Shown here: positions 25,762 to 34,686 of the stretch, one piece after another
Layout: each line of letters starts with the position of its first letter
Numbering within the stretch: the stretch's first letter is position 1
Assembly: GCA_964454025.1 (NCBI GenBank)
Contig: CAYVRP010000015.1
Span: forward strand, 35,449 to 99,448
Length of the DNA stretch: 64,000 bases
Origin: JAFGBI01 sp964454025
Lineage (GTDB): Bacteria > Myxococcota_A > Polyangia > Polyangiales > Polyangiaceae
Direction: 5' to 3'
Position numbers and translations under genes: made by a program
Notes under the pieces: model-generated
The model's database searches: none
Told to the model about the DNA's origin: nothing
What the model saw: the letters and a program-made list of their open reading frames with translations, nothing else

Positions 25762-26925
25762 TTACGGAACGTCGGTCCCGGCGCGCCTTCGCGTTTCCGA
25801 GGCGTGAACGGGTCCCAGGGCCCGATGCCGGAGCCAGTGGTCCGCGAGGACCAGCGCCACCATCGCCTCGGCCGTGGGCACGAAGCGGGGCAAGAGGCAG
25901 GGGTCGTGGCGGCCGCCGGTGCGGATGGTGGTGGGCTCGCCGGTGCGGGTCACCGTCTCCTGCTCGCGGGGCAGGCTGCTCGTCGGTTTCACCGCGGCGC
26001 GCAGCACGATGGGCATGCCCGAGCTGATCCCGCCCAGCATCCCGCCGTGGCGGTTGCTGCGCGTGCGCACCACGCGGCTCCCCGACGCCGTGCGCTCCCC
26101 GAAGAAGGCGTCATTGTTCTCGCTGCCGCGGAGGGTGGCGCAGGCGAAGCCGATCCCGGTTTCCACGCCGAGCACGGCCGGCAGGCTGAAGAGGGCCTTG
26201 CCGAGGTCGGCCCGGAGCTTGTCGAAGACGGGCTCGCCGAGCCCGGCGGGTACGCCGCTGGCGACGATCTCGGCGACGCCGCCGATCGAGTCCTGCTCCT
26301 TCCGGACCCGTTCGATCAGCGCGACCATCTCCGCGGCGCGGGCCGGATCGGGGCAGCGGACGAGGTTCGGCGTGCCGTCGGGGAGCAGCTCCACCGCCTC
26401 GGGGGTCACCGCCGCGGGGTCGCCGATCTCGGCCACGACGTCGCCGATTTGTCGCACGTAGCCGACGACCCGCGCCCCGAGCTCGACCGCCAGGAGCTTC
26501 TTGGCGACGGCGCCGGCGGCCACGCGCGCCACCGTCTCTCGCGCGCTCGCGCGCCCTCCGCCGCGCGGGTCCCGGCGGCCGTACTTGGCGTCATAGGTGT
26601 AGTCGGCGTGTCCCGGGCGGTACTTCTCGGCGATCTCGGCGTAGTCGCGGCTCCGCGGGTCCTCGTTGCGGATCAGGATCGCGAGGCTGGTCCCGGTCGT
26701 CTCTCCCTCGAACACGCCCGACAGGATTTCGGGCTCGTCCGCCTCGCGCCGCTGCGTCACCAGGCGGCTCTGCCCGGGCCGGCGCCGCGCGAGGTCAGGG
26801 GCGAGATCCTCCACGCCGAGCGGCAGCCCCGGCGGGCATCCGTCGATGATCACGACGTTGGCCGGGCCGTGGGACTCCCCGGCCGTGGTGACGCGGAAGA
26901 GCTGCCCGAAGACGTTGCCACCCAT
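25762..26925 (-). CDS. aroC: chorismate synthase
   Basis: Last step of the shikimate pathway: FMN-dependent conversion of EPSP to chorismate. The 387-aa product has the family signatures GESHGPANVVIIDGCPPGLP near the N-terminus, RRDPRGGGRASARETVARVA and RHDPCLLPRFVPTAEAM. The ATG at 26925 gives the normal MGGNVFGQLFRVTTAGESHG-like start; an ATG 9 nt upstream at 26934 is possible, but GGTAGG is correctly spaced only for 26925. The chorismate mutase gene, the next user of its product, lies 3.6 kb away. Confidence 0.97.
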   Translation of the reverse strand: MGGNVFGQLFRVTTAGESHGPANVVIIDGCPPGLPLGVEDLAPDLARRRPGQSRLVTQRREADEPEILSGVFEGETTGTSLAILIRNEDPRSRDYAEIAEKYRPGHADYTYDAKYGRRDPRGGGRASARETVARVAAGAVAKKLLAVELGARVVGYVRQIGDVVAEIGDPAAVTPEAVELLPDGTPNLVRCPDPARAAEMVALIERVRKEQDSIGGVAEIVASGVPAGLGEPVFDKLRADLGKALFSLPAVLGVETGIGFACATLRGSENNDAFFGERTASGSRVVRTRSNRHGGMLGGISSGMPIVLRAAVKPTSSLPREQETVTRTGEPTTIRTGGRHDPCLLPRFVPTAEAMVALVLADHWLRHRALGPVHASETRRRAGTDVP

Positions 26926-27340
26926 GGCGCGCATCCTACCGTCCCCCGGGGCAGGGGCGAGCGGCTCCTGCCCCGAGGTGCCGGTCGACCCCCCCGTCGG
27001 ACCGCAGGGGAGGTCCGTGAACCGGTGCCGATGGTGGCGCTGGGACGCCCGGTCACGTCCGGCCCGGACGGATCCGCTGCATCCGACCTGCCCTCGCAGG
27101 TCGACAGAAGGCGACCGGAGGCGGCCCGGCCGTTCATCGATCCCCGCATTGCGGAGCTGACGCGCGACCCCGGCCGACCGGGTGGCGGCCCTCCTCTGAC
27201 CCTTCGGCGTGCTGCCGGTTCGCACTCCCCGTTGGCGGCTCGGACGGGTGTTCGGTGCCGCCTCACCCAACCCGTAGAGCCCCCGGATGCCTGCTCCCTT
27301 CAGCGGCGGCGCCGGAGCAGGTCGGGATCCGCGCGGGCAG
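26926..27340. other. intergenic region upstream of aroC
   Basis: About 415 bp between aroC and the PEGA-like gene, both leftward. It should hold the aroC promoter, but no good -35/-10 was found. Open frames here are short, arginine/glycine-rich and unconvincing. No RNA structure or repeat was recognised. Confidence 0.45.
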
Positions 27341-27787
27341 CTACCTCGGCCCCACGCCGGGCAGCCGGAGCACGTCGTCGCGGCACGGCACCTCGTGTGT
27401 CCGGCGCTCGCCGCCGCTGCCCACGAGCTCCACGCGCACGGCCTCGCCGACGCGGCAGGTCACGTCGCCGATGTACGGCGCCTGGCCGACCGCCGTTCCG
27501 TCGACGTAGACCGTGGCGCGCCCGGGGCCGGCGCTCTCCACGACGATCTGCGTCGTGATGACCGCGCCAGCGTCCGCGCGCTCGGGGCCGCGGCGGCTCC
27601 GCGGGATCTGCTCGGGCTCCCGCTGCCGCGGCGCCGCGCGGCTCGACGCCGCTGGCGGGGGGGCCGCGCTCTCCGCGCCCGGCGTCGTCATCGCCACGGA
27701 CGCCGCGCGCGCGCCGAGGACCAGGGCGAGCGCGCCGGCGAGGAGCCAGAGCGCGTCCGCGATCCGCTCGAGCGCCGCGGGGCTCAT
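27341..27787 (-). CDS. membrane-anchored PEGA-like protein
   Basis: A 148-aa protein with an N-terminal membrane helix (ALWLLAGALALVLGARAASV), a disordered P/A/R/E linker, and a C-terminal domain of about 70 residues resembling a PEGA domain (ATVYVDGTAVGQAPYIGDV). PEGA domains are small beta-sandwiches often linked to surface or secretion systems. Its ATG overlaps the stop of the GspE/PilT-like ATPase gene (ATGA), strongly suggesting that the two proteins work together. Confidence 0.7.
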   Translation of the reverse strand: MSPAALERIADALWLLAGALALVLGARAASVAMTTPGAESAAPPPAASSRAAPRQREPEQIPRSRRGPERADAGAVITTQIVVESAGPGRATVYVDGTAVGQAPYIGDVTCRVGEAVRVELVGSGGERRTHEVPCRDDVLRLPGVGPR

Positions 27788-29466
27788 CCGGCCACCCTCA
27801 GCACCTCGGCGAGTGACGTGTCGCCTGCGCGGGCGCGGTCGAGGCCGTCCTCCACCAGCGGCGTCATCCCCGCGTCGCGAGCGAGGGCGTAGACCTCGGC
27901 CGTGCCCGAGCGGGCGTGGATGGCCTGCCGGATCCTGGCGTCCACCCGCAGCAGCTCGCCCAGGGGGACGCGGCCCGTGTAGCCCTGGCCCTCGCAGTGC
28001 TCGCACCCGACGGGCTCGAAGAACTGCTCCTCGGGGAGGATGACGCCGAGCCGCGCGAAGCGCTCGCGGTGCAGCGGCTCCGCCGGTGCTCGGCGCCGGC
28101 ACGCCACGCAGAGGGTACGCACCAGCCGTTGCGAGAGGCAGCCCACGGTCGCGCTGGCGATGGCGAAGGGCTCGACCCCCATCTCCATCAGGCGCGCGAA
28201 GGGTCCGGCGGCGCCCTCCCCGTGGACCGTGGTCAGGATGAGGTGCCCGGTCAGCCCCGCCTGCATGGCGATCTCCGCGGTTTCGCGGTCGCGGATCTCG
28301 CCCAGCATGAGCACGTTCGGATCCTGGCGGAGCACGCTGCGCAGGGTCCCCGCGAAGGTCATCCCCGCGCGGGGGTTCATCTGCGTCTGGGTGGCGAAGG
28401 GCAGCTCGAGCTCGATCGGATCCTCGAGCGTGACCAGCGTGACCATCCGCCCGCGCGACTCGGCGACGTGCTTCATGGCGGCGTACAGGGTGGTCGTCTT
28501 GCCGCTGCCGACCGGGCCGGTGACGAAGAGCAGCCCCTGGGGCCTGGCCAGCAGATCGTGCAGGCCCGCGTAGACCTCGATCGAGAAGCCGAGCCCCTCC
28601 AGATCGGGCACCCCCACCGCGCCGCGCACCAGCCGCAGCACGACGCGCTCGCCGGACTCGGTCGGCAGGGTGGACACGCGAGCCTCGATTTCCCGGCCGT
28701 CCAGCGCGCGCACGAGCCGCCCGTCCTGGGGCACCCCGCGCACCGAAATGTCCAGGCGCGCGAGCACCTTCACGCGGATGGTGACCGGGGCGAGCAGGGT
28801 CGGCGGGAGGTCGCAGAGCTCGTGGATGGTCCCCTGCACCCGGTAGGTGACGGCGAGCCCCGCGGCGGAGGGGGACAGGTGCAGATCGCTCGCGCCCGCC
28901 GCGACCGCGCCGCGCAGGAGCTCATCCACCGTGGCGACGGCGCTCGGCGCGGGTTCCGCGAGGTGCGCCTCCACCCGCCGGCGCACCTCGGCGAGCGCCT
29001 CGCGCGTCCCTGAGGTCGCCATCCTCGCGAACTCGGGGGCGCGCCGGGGCGCTCCGACGGCGAGCTTCGTCAGGAGCGGGGTGACCAGGGCGAGCCCCAG
29101 CGCGGCGCCAGCGGCAAGGGGCAGCAGCGACCAGGCCGGCGCCGGGAAGGAGCGGGCGTGGACCGCCGCGAGCAGGGGGAGGAAGTCGAAGGGATCGTGG
29201 ACGCCGGCGCGCCAGAGCGCCACGCCCACCGCGCCCAGCCAGAGCAGGAGGCCGAGCCCCAGCATCGTCCGTCCCCAGTCGCGCACGGCGTCCTCGCACC
29301 GGAGCCGCGCGTGGACGGGCGGCCCGCGCAGGACAGCCTCGCACGCGGTGCGGGTGGCGCCAAGGAGAGCGCCGCGGGGGGAGGGGTACGGGCTTGGCCG
29401 GCCGGGGTCGCCGGGGTGCGCGGCGGGCAGGGACGCCGCGTGTCGCAGCGCGGATGGACGCTCCAT
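27784..29466 (-). CDS. GspE/PilT-family secretion ATPase with N-terminal membrane segments
   Basis: A type II/IV secretion-superfamily hexameric ATPase. Seen in order: a basic stretch, two hydrophobic segments (LGLGLLLWLGAVGVALWRAG; LLPLAAGAALGLALVTPLL), a DLHLSPSAAG region typical of the N2 domain, Walker A GPVGSGKTT, an Asp box EDPIE, Walker B LMLGEIRD and a C-terminal CVAC...CEHC zinc site as in GspE/PilB. The start is uncertain: ATG 29466 (560 aa) is chosen because the stretch after it looks coding; ATG 29265, just before the first hydrophobic segment, is the alternative. GspE and PilB are normally soluble, so the membrane anchors are unusual. Coupled downstream to the PEGA-like gene. Confidence 0.82.
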   Translation of the reverse strand: MERPSALRHAASLPAAHPGDPGRPSPYPSPRGALLGATRTACEAVLRGPPVHARLRCEDAVRDWGRTMLGLGLLLWLGAVGVALWRAGVHDPFDFLPLLAAVHARSFPAPAWSLLPLAAGAALGLALVTPLLTKLAVGAPRRAPEFARMATSGTREALAEVRRRVEAHLAEPAPSAVATVDELLRGAVAAGASDLHLSPSAAGLAVTYRVQGTIHELCDLPPTLLAPVTIRVKVLARLDISVRGVPQDGRLVRALDGREIEARVSTLPTESGERVVLRLVRGAVGVPDLEGLGFSIEVYAGLHDLLARPQGLLFVTGPVGSGKTTTLYAAMKHVAESRGRMVTLVTLEDPIELELPFATQTQMNPRAGMTFAGTLRSVLRQDPNVLMLGEIRDRETAEIAMQAGLTGHLILTTVHGEGAAGPFARLMEMGVEPFAIASATVGCLSQRLVRTLCVACRRRAPAEPLHRERFARLGVILPEEQFFEPVGCEHCEGQGYTGRVPLGELLRVDARIRQAIHARSGTAEVYALARDAGMTPLVEDGLDRARAGDTSLAEVLRVAG

Positions 29467-29475
29467 GCTGTGACG

Positions 29476-30054
29476 ATGCGCCTCACGGTGGACGAGATCC
29501 TCGACCGACTCGGGGCGGGGGTGGCGCAGCGGGTGCGCCCGCTCGCGGGCTGGCTCGAGAGCGAGGAGCCCGCGCCCCGCGAGGAGCCGAGGCCGGAGGA
29601 TCTCGCGCACCTCACCCGCGCGGAGCGCCCCGATCTCGGTTGCGGGCTGCTGCGACGCGACCTGGGCGAGGTCCCCGGTGACCTCGAGGGGCTCGCGCCT
29701 TGGCTCGACCGGGCCGAGGCGCGGCGCGCGAAGGGCGCCCCGCCGCGGTGGACGCGCCACACGCGGCGGCGGCTCCGCGTCGCCCGCGCCGCCGGCTCGC
29801 TCGCGGCCGCCGCCCGCAGCGCCCACGCGAGCGCCATCGACCCCCAGATCCTGGCCGGGATCGGCGACGCGATCGAACAGGTCGAGATCGCCAGGCAGGC
29901 CGCCGCCCGCGCGAAGGGCACCCGGGAAACCTTGCCGGTCCTCGCGGCGCTCGCGCGCACCGGAGCAGGCAGAGCGGCCTCCCGCGGAGCGGCCACCCGT
30001 CCAGTGACGACTGGAGGCGCAGGTACCCCTGCATACCGGGCCCGGATTGGGTAA
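29476..30054 (+). CDS. putative small helical protein
   Basis: A 192-aa product starting at ATG 29476, divergent from the ATPase gene with only 9 bp between starts. It is rich in leucine, arginine, alanine and glutamate (RLTVDEILDRLGAGVAQRVR at the start) and predicted helical, with no signal peptide. The C-terminal 40 residues are low-complexity. The early part has the look of a real protein, but no family was recognised and the open frame might partly be chance in such GC-rich DNA. Confidence 0.45.
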   Translation: MRLTVDEILDRLGAGVAQRVRPLAGWLESEEPAPREEPRPEDLAHLTRAERPDLGCGLLRRDLGEVPGDLEGLAPWLDRAEARRAKGAPPRWTRHTRRRLRVARAAGSLAAAARSAHASAIDPQILAGIGDAIEQVEIARQAAARAKGTRETLPVLAALARTGAGRAASRGAATRPVTTGGAGTPAYRARIG

Positions 30055-30099
30055 GCTGATTCTCGTCGGGGCTCGACCGGCGGGGACGCGCCGGTCGCC

Positions 30100-30765
30100 A
30101 TGTCACGCCCGCACCCGACCCGGATCACCTTGTCTCTCCAGAGAGCCATCCGCCGCCTGTTCCCAAAGGAAGACTCGTGCTTCGGCCTCCTCGAGCAGAT
30201 GGCGCTCCTCGCCAATGCGGCGGTCAAGGAGCTCGCGCGGTTGGAGGAGCGGGACCCGGAGCAGGTGGCGGAAGCGGTCCTTCAGATCGAGCACCGCGCC
30301 GACAAGGCGTTTCACGACGTCGAGTCGGGGCTCGCTCGCACCTTCGTGACCCCCCTGGACCGTGACGACATTCACCAGCTCGCGGCCGAGATCGACGACG
30401 TGGTCGACACGGTGAACGTCACCGCCCGCGTCTGCTCGCTCCTGCGGGTGACGGCCTTCACCGCGCCCATGCGCTCGCTGCTCGATATCCTCGATCGGTG
30501 CACGCGAGAGCTCGGCACGGCGCTCCCGCTCCTCCGGAAGTTCGATTTTCCGGGGATCCTCGCCGCGGGCCGCTCCGTGCGCAGCCTGGAGAAGGACGCC
30601 GACGCCATCTACCGGCAGGCGATCGGCGGGCTATTCCAGGATCCCGCCGTCGACGCCAAGCAGCTCCTCCGCGAGCGATCGGTCCTCGAGCACATCGAGG
30701 AGGGCATCAACCGGTGCGAGCGGCTCGCCAAGACGCTGAGCATCTTCGCCGTCAAGTACGGGTGA
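30100..30765 (+). CDS. DUF47/PhoU-like putative phosphate-transport regulator
   Basis: A 221-aa, all-helical protein of the DUF47 (PhoU-like, Pit accessory) family. Typical features are FGLLEQMALLANAAVKEL, the acidic metal-binding repeats QIEHRADKAFHDVE and LEKDADAIYRQAI, and TPLDRDDIHQLAAEIDDVVD. Such proteins usually sit beside a Pit-type phosphate transporter and affect its activity. No pit gene follows here: its last 14 bases overlap the convergent U32-family gene instead. The partner transporter must be elsewhere. Confidence 0.88.
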   Translation: MSRPHPTRITLSLQRAIRRLFPKEDSCFGLLEQMALLANAAVKELARLEERDPEQVAEAVLQIEHRADKAFHDVESGLARTFVTPLDRDDIHQLAAEIDDVVDTVNVTARVCSLLRVTAFTAPMRSLLDILDRCTRELGTALPLLRKFDFPGILAAGRSVRSLEKDADAIYRQAIGGLFQDPAVDAKQLLRERSVLEHIEEGINRCERLAKTLSIFAVKYG

Positions 30766-32644
30766 CGGGGCGGCGCCGCGGTCCGCGCGGTCGCGCCGGG
30801 AGCCGCACCTCCATCTCGCAGCGCCCGCAATCGACCAGGAGCTCGAGGCGGTGGCCCTCGTCGTCGAGCAGGGCATAGGGCGGCGTGCCTAGCCGGGTCC
30901 CGCCGGCCGCGGGGCAGCCGCCGAGCTCGTGCAGCAGGCAGTAACGGGTGGTCATCACCACCCGGCCGGTGAGGTCCACCCCGCTCTCCGCGGCGCGCTC
31001 GGTGACGACGGCCCCGTGCCGGGCGAGGAACTGCGCCGCGACGCCGTTGAGGACGTTGGCGCGGTAGTCGAGCGGCGCCGCGGGCCAGCGCGGGGGTGGC
31101 TCCGCCGGCGAGGGCCGCTGCGGTCGCGGCCGCGCCCGCTCCCGGGCCGCGCGGAGCTCCGCCAGCAGGGAGCGGCGCAGGGCGTTGAGGGTCGAGAGCG
31201 ATAGGTGCTGCGTGCCGTCGCCCGCGTCGACCACCACCGCCTCGAACTCGGTGTCCCCCGTCCGCGCGAGCTGCCGCGAGATCGCGGCGCGCGTCGCCGC
31301 CGGGTCGCGCGCCGCCGCGAAGGGGCCGGCGAGGGTCGCCGAGGCCTCGACCCCGTCCGCGTCCACCGCGCTGACCCGGAGCTCCCCCGGACCGCCCGCG
31401 GCGATCGCGATCGACACCGGGATCGCCCGCCGCGGGCGGCTCCGTTCGACGGCGGCGCGGTAGGCGTGGTCGAGGTTGCGGTGGAGCGCGGTGCCGGCGG
31501 GGAGCTGCGCCGGGGTCCCGAGCTCCACTTCGGCCCCCGCGACGCGGCGGACGGCTGCGCCCTGGAGCGCGCCACCCAGGTCGAACCAGGCCAGCCCGTC
31601 GCCCGCGCGCAGGGTCACGCCGGGTGCGAGCGCGACCTCGAGCCGGCGGCCGCGCTGGGCGGTCACCTGCCCGATGAGCGGCCCGACGGACTTGGGGGAC
31701 CGCAGCGTCGCCTGCGCGGCGGGGCGCCCGAGGAGGAAATGCGGCGTGCCGCCGCGGTGGAAGACGCGCGCGGGGTCGGGGTCGAACCCCACCGGGGCGT
31801 GCCCCGACGAGGCCCGCTCGAGGCCGCGCGCGGCCAGCAGCGGATCGAGCCGCCGCCGGTAGTGGGCGACCGTGGTGGCGACGTAGGCGCGATCCTTGAG
31901 GCGACCCTCGATCTTGAAGGCGGTCACGCCGACGTCGAGGAGCACCCCGAGGTGGTCGGACAGGTCGAGATCACGGAGCGAGAGCAGGTGCTGTCGCTCG
32001 ACCAGGCGCCGGCCAGCGGCGTCCACAAGCGTGTACGGCTTCCGGCAGGGCTGCGCGCAGTCGCCGCGGTTGCCGCTCCGGCCGCCGCCCGCGTAGCTCA
32101 GCCAGCACTGGCCGCTGTAGGAGACGCAGAGCGCGCCGTGCACGAAGCACTCGAGCTCGATGCGGGGGGCGGCCTCGCGCACCGCCGCGATCTCGGCCAG
32201 CGAGAGCTCCCGCGCGAGGATCGCCCGGCTCACCCCGGCCGCCTCGAGGAAGCGGACCCGCGCGGGATCGCGGCAGCCGAGCTGCGTGCTCGCGATGAGG
32301 ACGAGCTCCGGCGGCAGCGGGACCTCGAGGAAGGCGAGGTCCTGGACGATGATCCCGTCCACCCCGAGCTCGGCGAGGGTCCTCGCGAGCTCGGCCGCGG
32401 CGCCGACCTCGGCGTCCTTCAGCAGGGTGTTGAGCGTGACGTAGACGCGCGCCCAGTACCGGTGAGCCCGCTCGACCAGGCGGCCGACGTCGGCGAGCGA
32501 GTTGCTCGCCGCGCGGCGCGCCCCGAAGGCGGGCGCGCCGACGTAGACCGCATCGGCGCCGTGGTCGAGCGCCGCGAGCCCGCCGTCGAGATCCCGCGCC
32601 GGGGCGAGCAGCTCGATCCGGGGCCGGGCGCCCGCGTGCCTCAT
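30752..32644 (-). CDS. peptidase U32-family protein, RlhA-like
   Basis: A 630-aa member of family U32 with the full motif E-x-F-x2-G-A-L-C-x4-G-x-C-x-x-S seen as ECFVHGALCVSYSGQCWLS, and the conserved CAQPCRKPY that follows. Collagenase activity was the old annotation; relatives in E. coli modify RNA (RlhA hydroxylates C2501 of 23S rRNA, TrhP tRNA). The length and the extra C-terminal half (DUF3656-like) fit RlhA rather than TrhP. Cysteines in CLLHELGGCPA and CGRCEME could ligate an iron-sulfur cluster. Starts with ATGA overlap on the Nudix gene. Confidence 0.82.
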   Translation of the reverse strand: MRHAGARPRIELLAPARDLDGGLAALDHGADAVYVGAPAFGARRAASNSLADVGRLVERAHRYWARVYVTLNTLLKDAEVGAAAELARTLAELGVDGIIVQDLAFLEVPLPPELVLIASTQLGCRDPARVRFLEAAGVSRAILARELSLAEIAAVREAAPRIELECFVHGALCVSYSGQCWLSYAGGGRSGNRGDCAQPCRKPYTLVDAAGRRLVERQHLLSLRDLDLSDHLGVLLDVGVTAFKIEGRLKDRAYVATTVAHYRRRLDPLLAARGLERASSGHAPVGFDPDPARVFHRGGTPHFLLGRPAAQATLRSPKSVGPLIGQVTAQRGRRLEVALAPGVTLRAGDGLAWFDLGGALQGAAVRRVAGAEVELGTPAQLPAGTALHRNLDHAYRAAVERSRPRRAIPVSIAIAAGGPGELRVSAVDADGVEASATLAGPFAAARDPAATRAAISRQLARTGDTEFEAVVVDAGDGTQHLSLSTLNALRRSLLAELRAARERARPRPQRPSPAEPPPRWPAAPLDYRANVLNGVAAQFLARHGAVVTERAAESGVDLTGRVVMTTRYCLLHELGGCPAAGGTRLGTPPYALLDDEGHRLELLVDCGRCEMEVRLPARPRGPRRRPVTRT

Positions 32645-33099
32645 CCCCGCTGTGCTCCCCGAACCCAGGGTAGCCGCCCGCGCCGGATCAGATCGGGGAA
32701 GATCGCTTCGGCGAGGCTCGGCGCCAGCGCCCCCCAGTCGTCGTCCTCGCCGAACCAGACGAGCTCGGCGAGCTCGCCCGACGCGCGCGGCTCGCCGGCG
32801 AGCCGTCCCGTGTACAGCTCGATCGTCACCCGCTGCTCGATCGCCGGATCATCGGACGCTGCGCGGTGCTCGTAGCGGCCGAGCCGCTCGAGCTCCAGCG
32901 CCGCGCCCCCGGGGCCGAGCTCCTCGGCGAGCTCGCGCGCGAGGCAGGTCCGGTCGTCCTCGCCCGGCTCGTGGCGACCGCCGGGCAGGATGAGGCACCC
33001 GGTGCCGCGCCGCTTGCGGCAGAGCAGGACCCGTCCCTGCTCGAGCACCAGGAGCCCCGCCTTGTGGATCGGCGGCCGCGAGGAGTCGTGCCCGGTCAC
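32641..33099 (-). CDS. Nudix hydrolase
   Basis: A 152-aa Nudix protein starting at GTG 33099, just after the ABC ATPase. The Nudix box is complete: G-x5-E-x7-REL-x-EELG (GRHEPGEDDRTCLARELAEE). It hydrolyses some nucleoside diphosphate linked to another moiety; a role in cleaning oxidised nucleotides, coenzymes or dinucleotides is equally possible. The N-terminal strands LLVLEQGRVLLCRKRR are typical of MutT-like enzymes. Confidence 0.85.
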   Translation of the reverse strand: MTGHDSSRPPIHKAGLLVLEQGRVLLCRKRRGTGCLILPGGRHEPGEDDRTCLARELAEELGPGGAALELERLGRYEHRAASDDPAIEQRVTIELYTGRLAGEPRASGELAELVWFGEDDDWGALAPSLAEAIFPDLIRRGRLPWVRGAQRG

Positions 33100-33110
33100 G
33101 AGGCAGCAAG

Positions 33111-34673
33111 CTAGCACGGCCGCGCGCGACCCTCGCCGACCACCCTTCCGGCTTCGAGCGTGAGGGTGCGGTCGACCCCGGGGGGTAGCTCTCCGGCGTC
33201 GTGGGTCACGTAGACGAGCGCCGCTCCGAGCGCCGTCAGGGCGAGCTCGAGGGCGACCGCGAAGCGCGCGCGGTCGCCCGCGTCGAGCCCCTGGCAGGGC
33301 TCGTCGAGCAGGAGCAGCCGGGGCCCGTGCACCGCGGCGCGTCCGAGGAGCAGCAGTCGACGCTCGCAGCGCGGCAGGGCGTCGAACGGCGTCGCCGCGC
33401 GCGCTTCGAGCCCGAGCCGCGCGAGCCACGCGCGGGCGGCCGCCCGCTCCGGTTCGGTCGGGGCGTGGTGTACGCCGAGGGAGGCGCGGTAGCCGCTGAG
33501 GAGCACGTCGAACGCTGGCGTACCGGTCGGGTAGTGCGCGTCGAGCTCCGGAGACACCCACCCCAGGCCGCGCTTGACGTCCCAGATGCTGGTGCCGGGG
33601 CCGAGGCGCCGCCCGCAGACCACCACCTCGCTCGCGTGTGCCTGCGGGTGATCGGCCAGAATGACGGCCAGCAGCGTGCTCTTGCCGGCGCCGTTCGGGC
33701 CCACCAGGGCCCAGCGTTCCCCGGCACGGACGGTCCAGTCGACCCCCTCGAGGACCGTGACCGCCCCGTGGCGGACGGTGAGCGCGCGGATCTCCAGCAC
33801 GGGCTCCGCCTCCCGGGGCGCGGGCGCTGGCGTGGCGCCCGCCGGGTCGCGGCCTCCTGTCGGGGAGCCGCACCCGGCCGCGCGCGCGCGGGCCCGGCGC
33901 GGCCCGGCGCGGACCACCGCGGCCCCCGCGAGCTCGAGCTCGTGCGTGACGTCCTCGGGCACGTCCTCGTCGCGGGCGGCGACGACGAGCACGGCCGTGC
34001 CTTCGTCCGGGAGGCGGGCGAGGAGCGCGGCGAGGCGGGCGCGGGCGGGGGCGTCGAGCCCCGCGAAGGGCTCGTCGACCACGAGCAAGCGCGGTTCGAG
34101 CAGCAGGGCCCGCGCCAGGAGCAGGCGGTGGAGCTCGCCGTTGGAGAGCGCGACCAGCGGGCGCGTCGCGAGTGGTGCGAGATCGAAGCGCTCGAGCTCG
34201 CGCGCGAGCAGGCTGGGGTAGCGCGCGGCGCGCTCGTCGTCGCTCTGGACCACGAAGGGGCTCAGCCCCTCGACGGCCTCGCGCGCCAGGTGCTCGGCCA
34301 CGGTGCGGCGGCCGTCCGTCAGCGAGGCGTGCCAGCGGAGCTGGTGGAACTCGCGGGCGAGGAGCAGGTCGCGGTGCTGGTCCATCGACGCGACGGCGAT
34401 GCTGCCCGGCGGGAGAACGCCGTAGACGCTGTCCTGGCAGCGCGGCACCCCCTCGAGGAAGGGGTGGCGCAGCACGCCGCCGAGGCGCGGGAGCCGCCCG
34501 GTGAGGGCCGTGATGAAGAGGGACTTGCCGGCCCCGCTCGGCCCGCGCACCGCCCAGCGCTCACCCGCCGGGAGCCGCCACGTGGTGTGCGCGAAGCAGG
34601 GCCCATCCGGGCCCCGGAAGGTGGCGTCCTGCAGCAGCACCAGGTCGGGTCGCGTCGGCGCTGTCTCGGCCAT
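33111..34673 (-). CDS. ModF-like double ABC ATPase
   Basis: A 520-aa soluble protein with two ABC ATPase domains and no membrane part, like ModF/PhrA. Domain 1: Walker A GPSGAGKS, signature LSNGELHR, Walker B LLVVDEPFAGLD. Domain 2: Walker A GPNGAGKS, Walker B LLLLDEPCQGLD, but its signature region reads ALPRCERR instead of LSxGxxR, so ATP sandwich formation may be asymmetric. The ATG at 34673 is chosen for the GGAGG 6 nt upstream and its place 13 nt after the mfd stop; ATG 34709 would overlap mfd. Role unknown; ModF is linked to molybdate uptake in E. coli but no mod gene is here. Confidence 0.82.
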   Translation of the reverse strand: MAETAPTRPDLVLLQDATFRGPDGPCFAHTTWRLPAGERWAVRGPSGAGKSLFITALTGRLPRLGGVLRHPFLEGVPRCQDSVYGVLPPGSIAVASMDQHRDLLLAREFHQLRWHASLTDGRRTVAEHLAREAVEGLSPFVVQSDDERAARYPSLLARELERFDLAPLATRPLVALSNGELHRLLLARALLLEPRLLVVDEPFAGLDAPARARLAALLARLPDEGTAVLVVAARDEDVPEDVTHELELAGAAVVRAGPRRARARAAGCGSPTGGRDPAGATPAPAPREAEPVLEIRALTVRHGAVTVLEGVDWTVRAGERWALVGPNGAGKSTLLAVILADHPQAHASEVVVCGRRLGPGTSIWDVKRGLGWVSPELDAHYPTGTPAFDVLLSGYRASLGVHHAPTEPERAAARAWLARLGLEARAATPFDALPRCERRLLLLGRAAVHGPRLLLLDEPCQGLDAGDRARFAVALELALTALGAALVYVTHDAGELPPGVDRTLTLEAGRVVGEGRARPC

Positions 34674-34686
34674 GGCTCCCTCCAAC

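Noticed and set aside
26935..27270. Extension of chorismate synthase or a separate gene upstream
   Set aside because: The frame is R/G-rich with no motif; AroC normally starts with the GNxFGxxFRVTT segment found at 26925.
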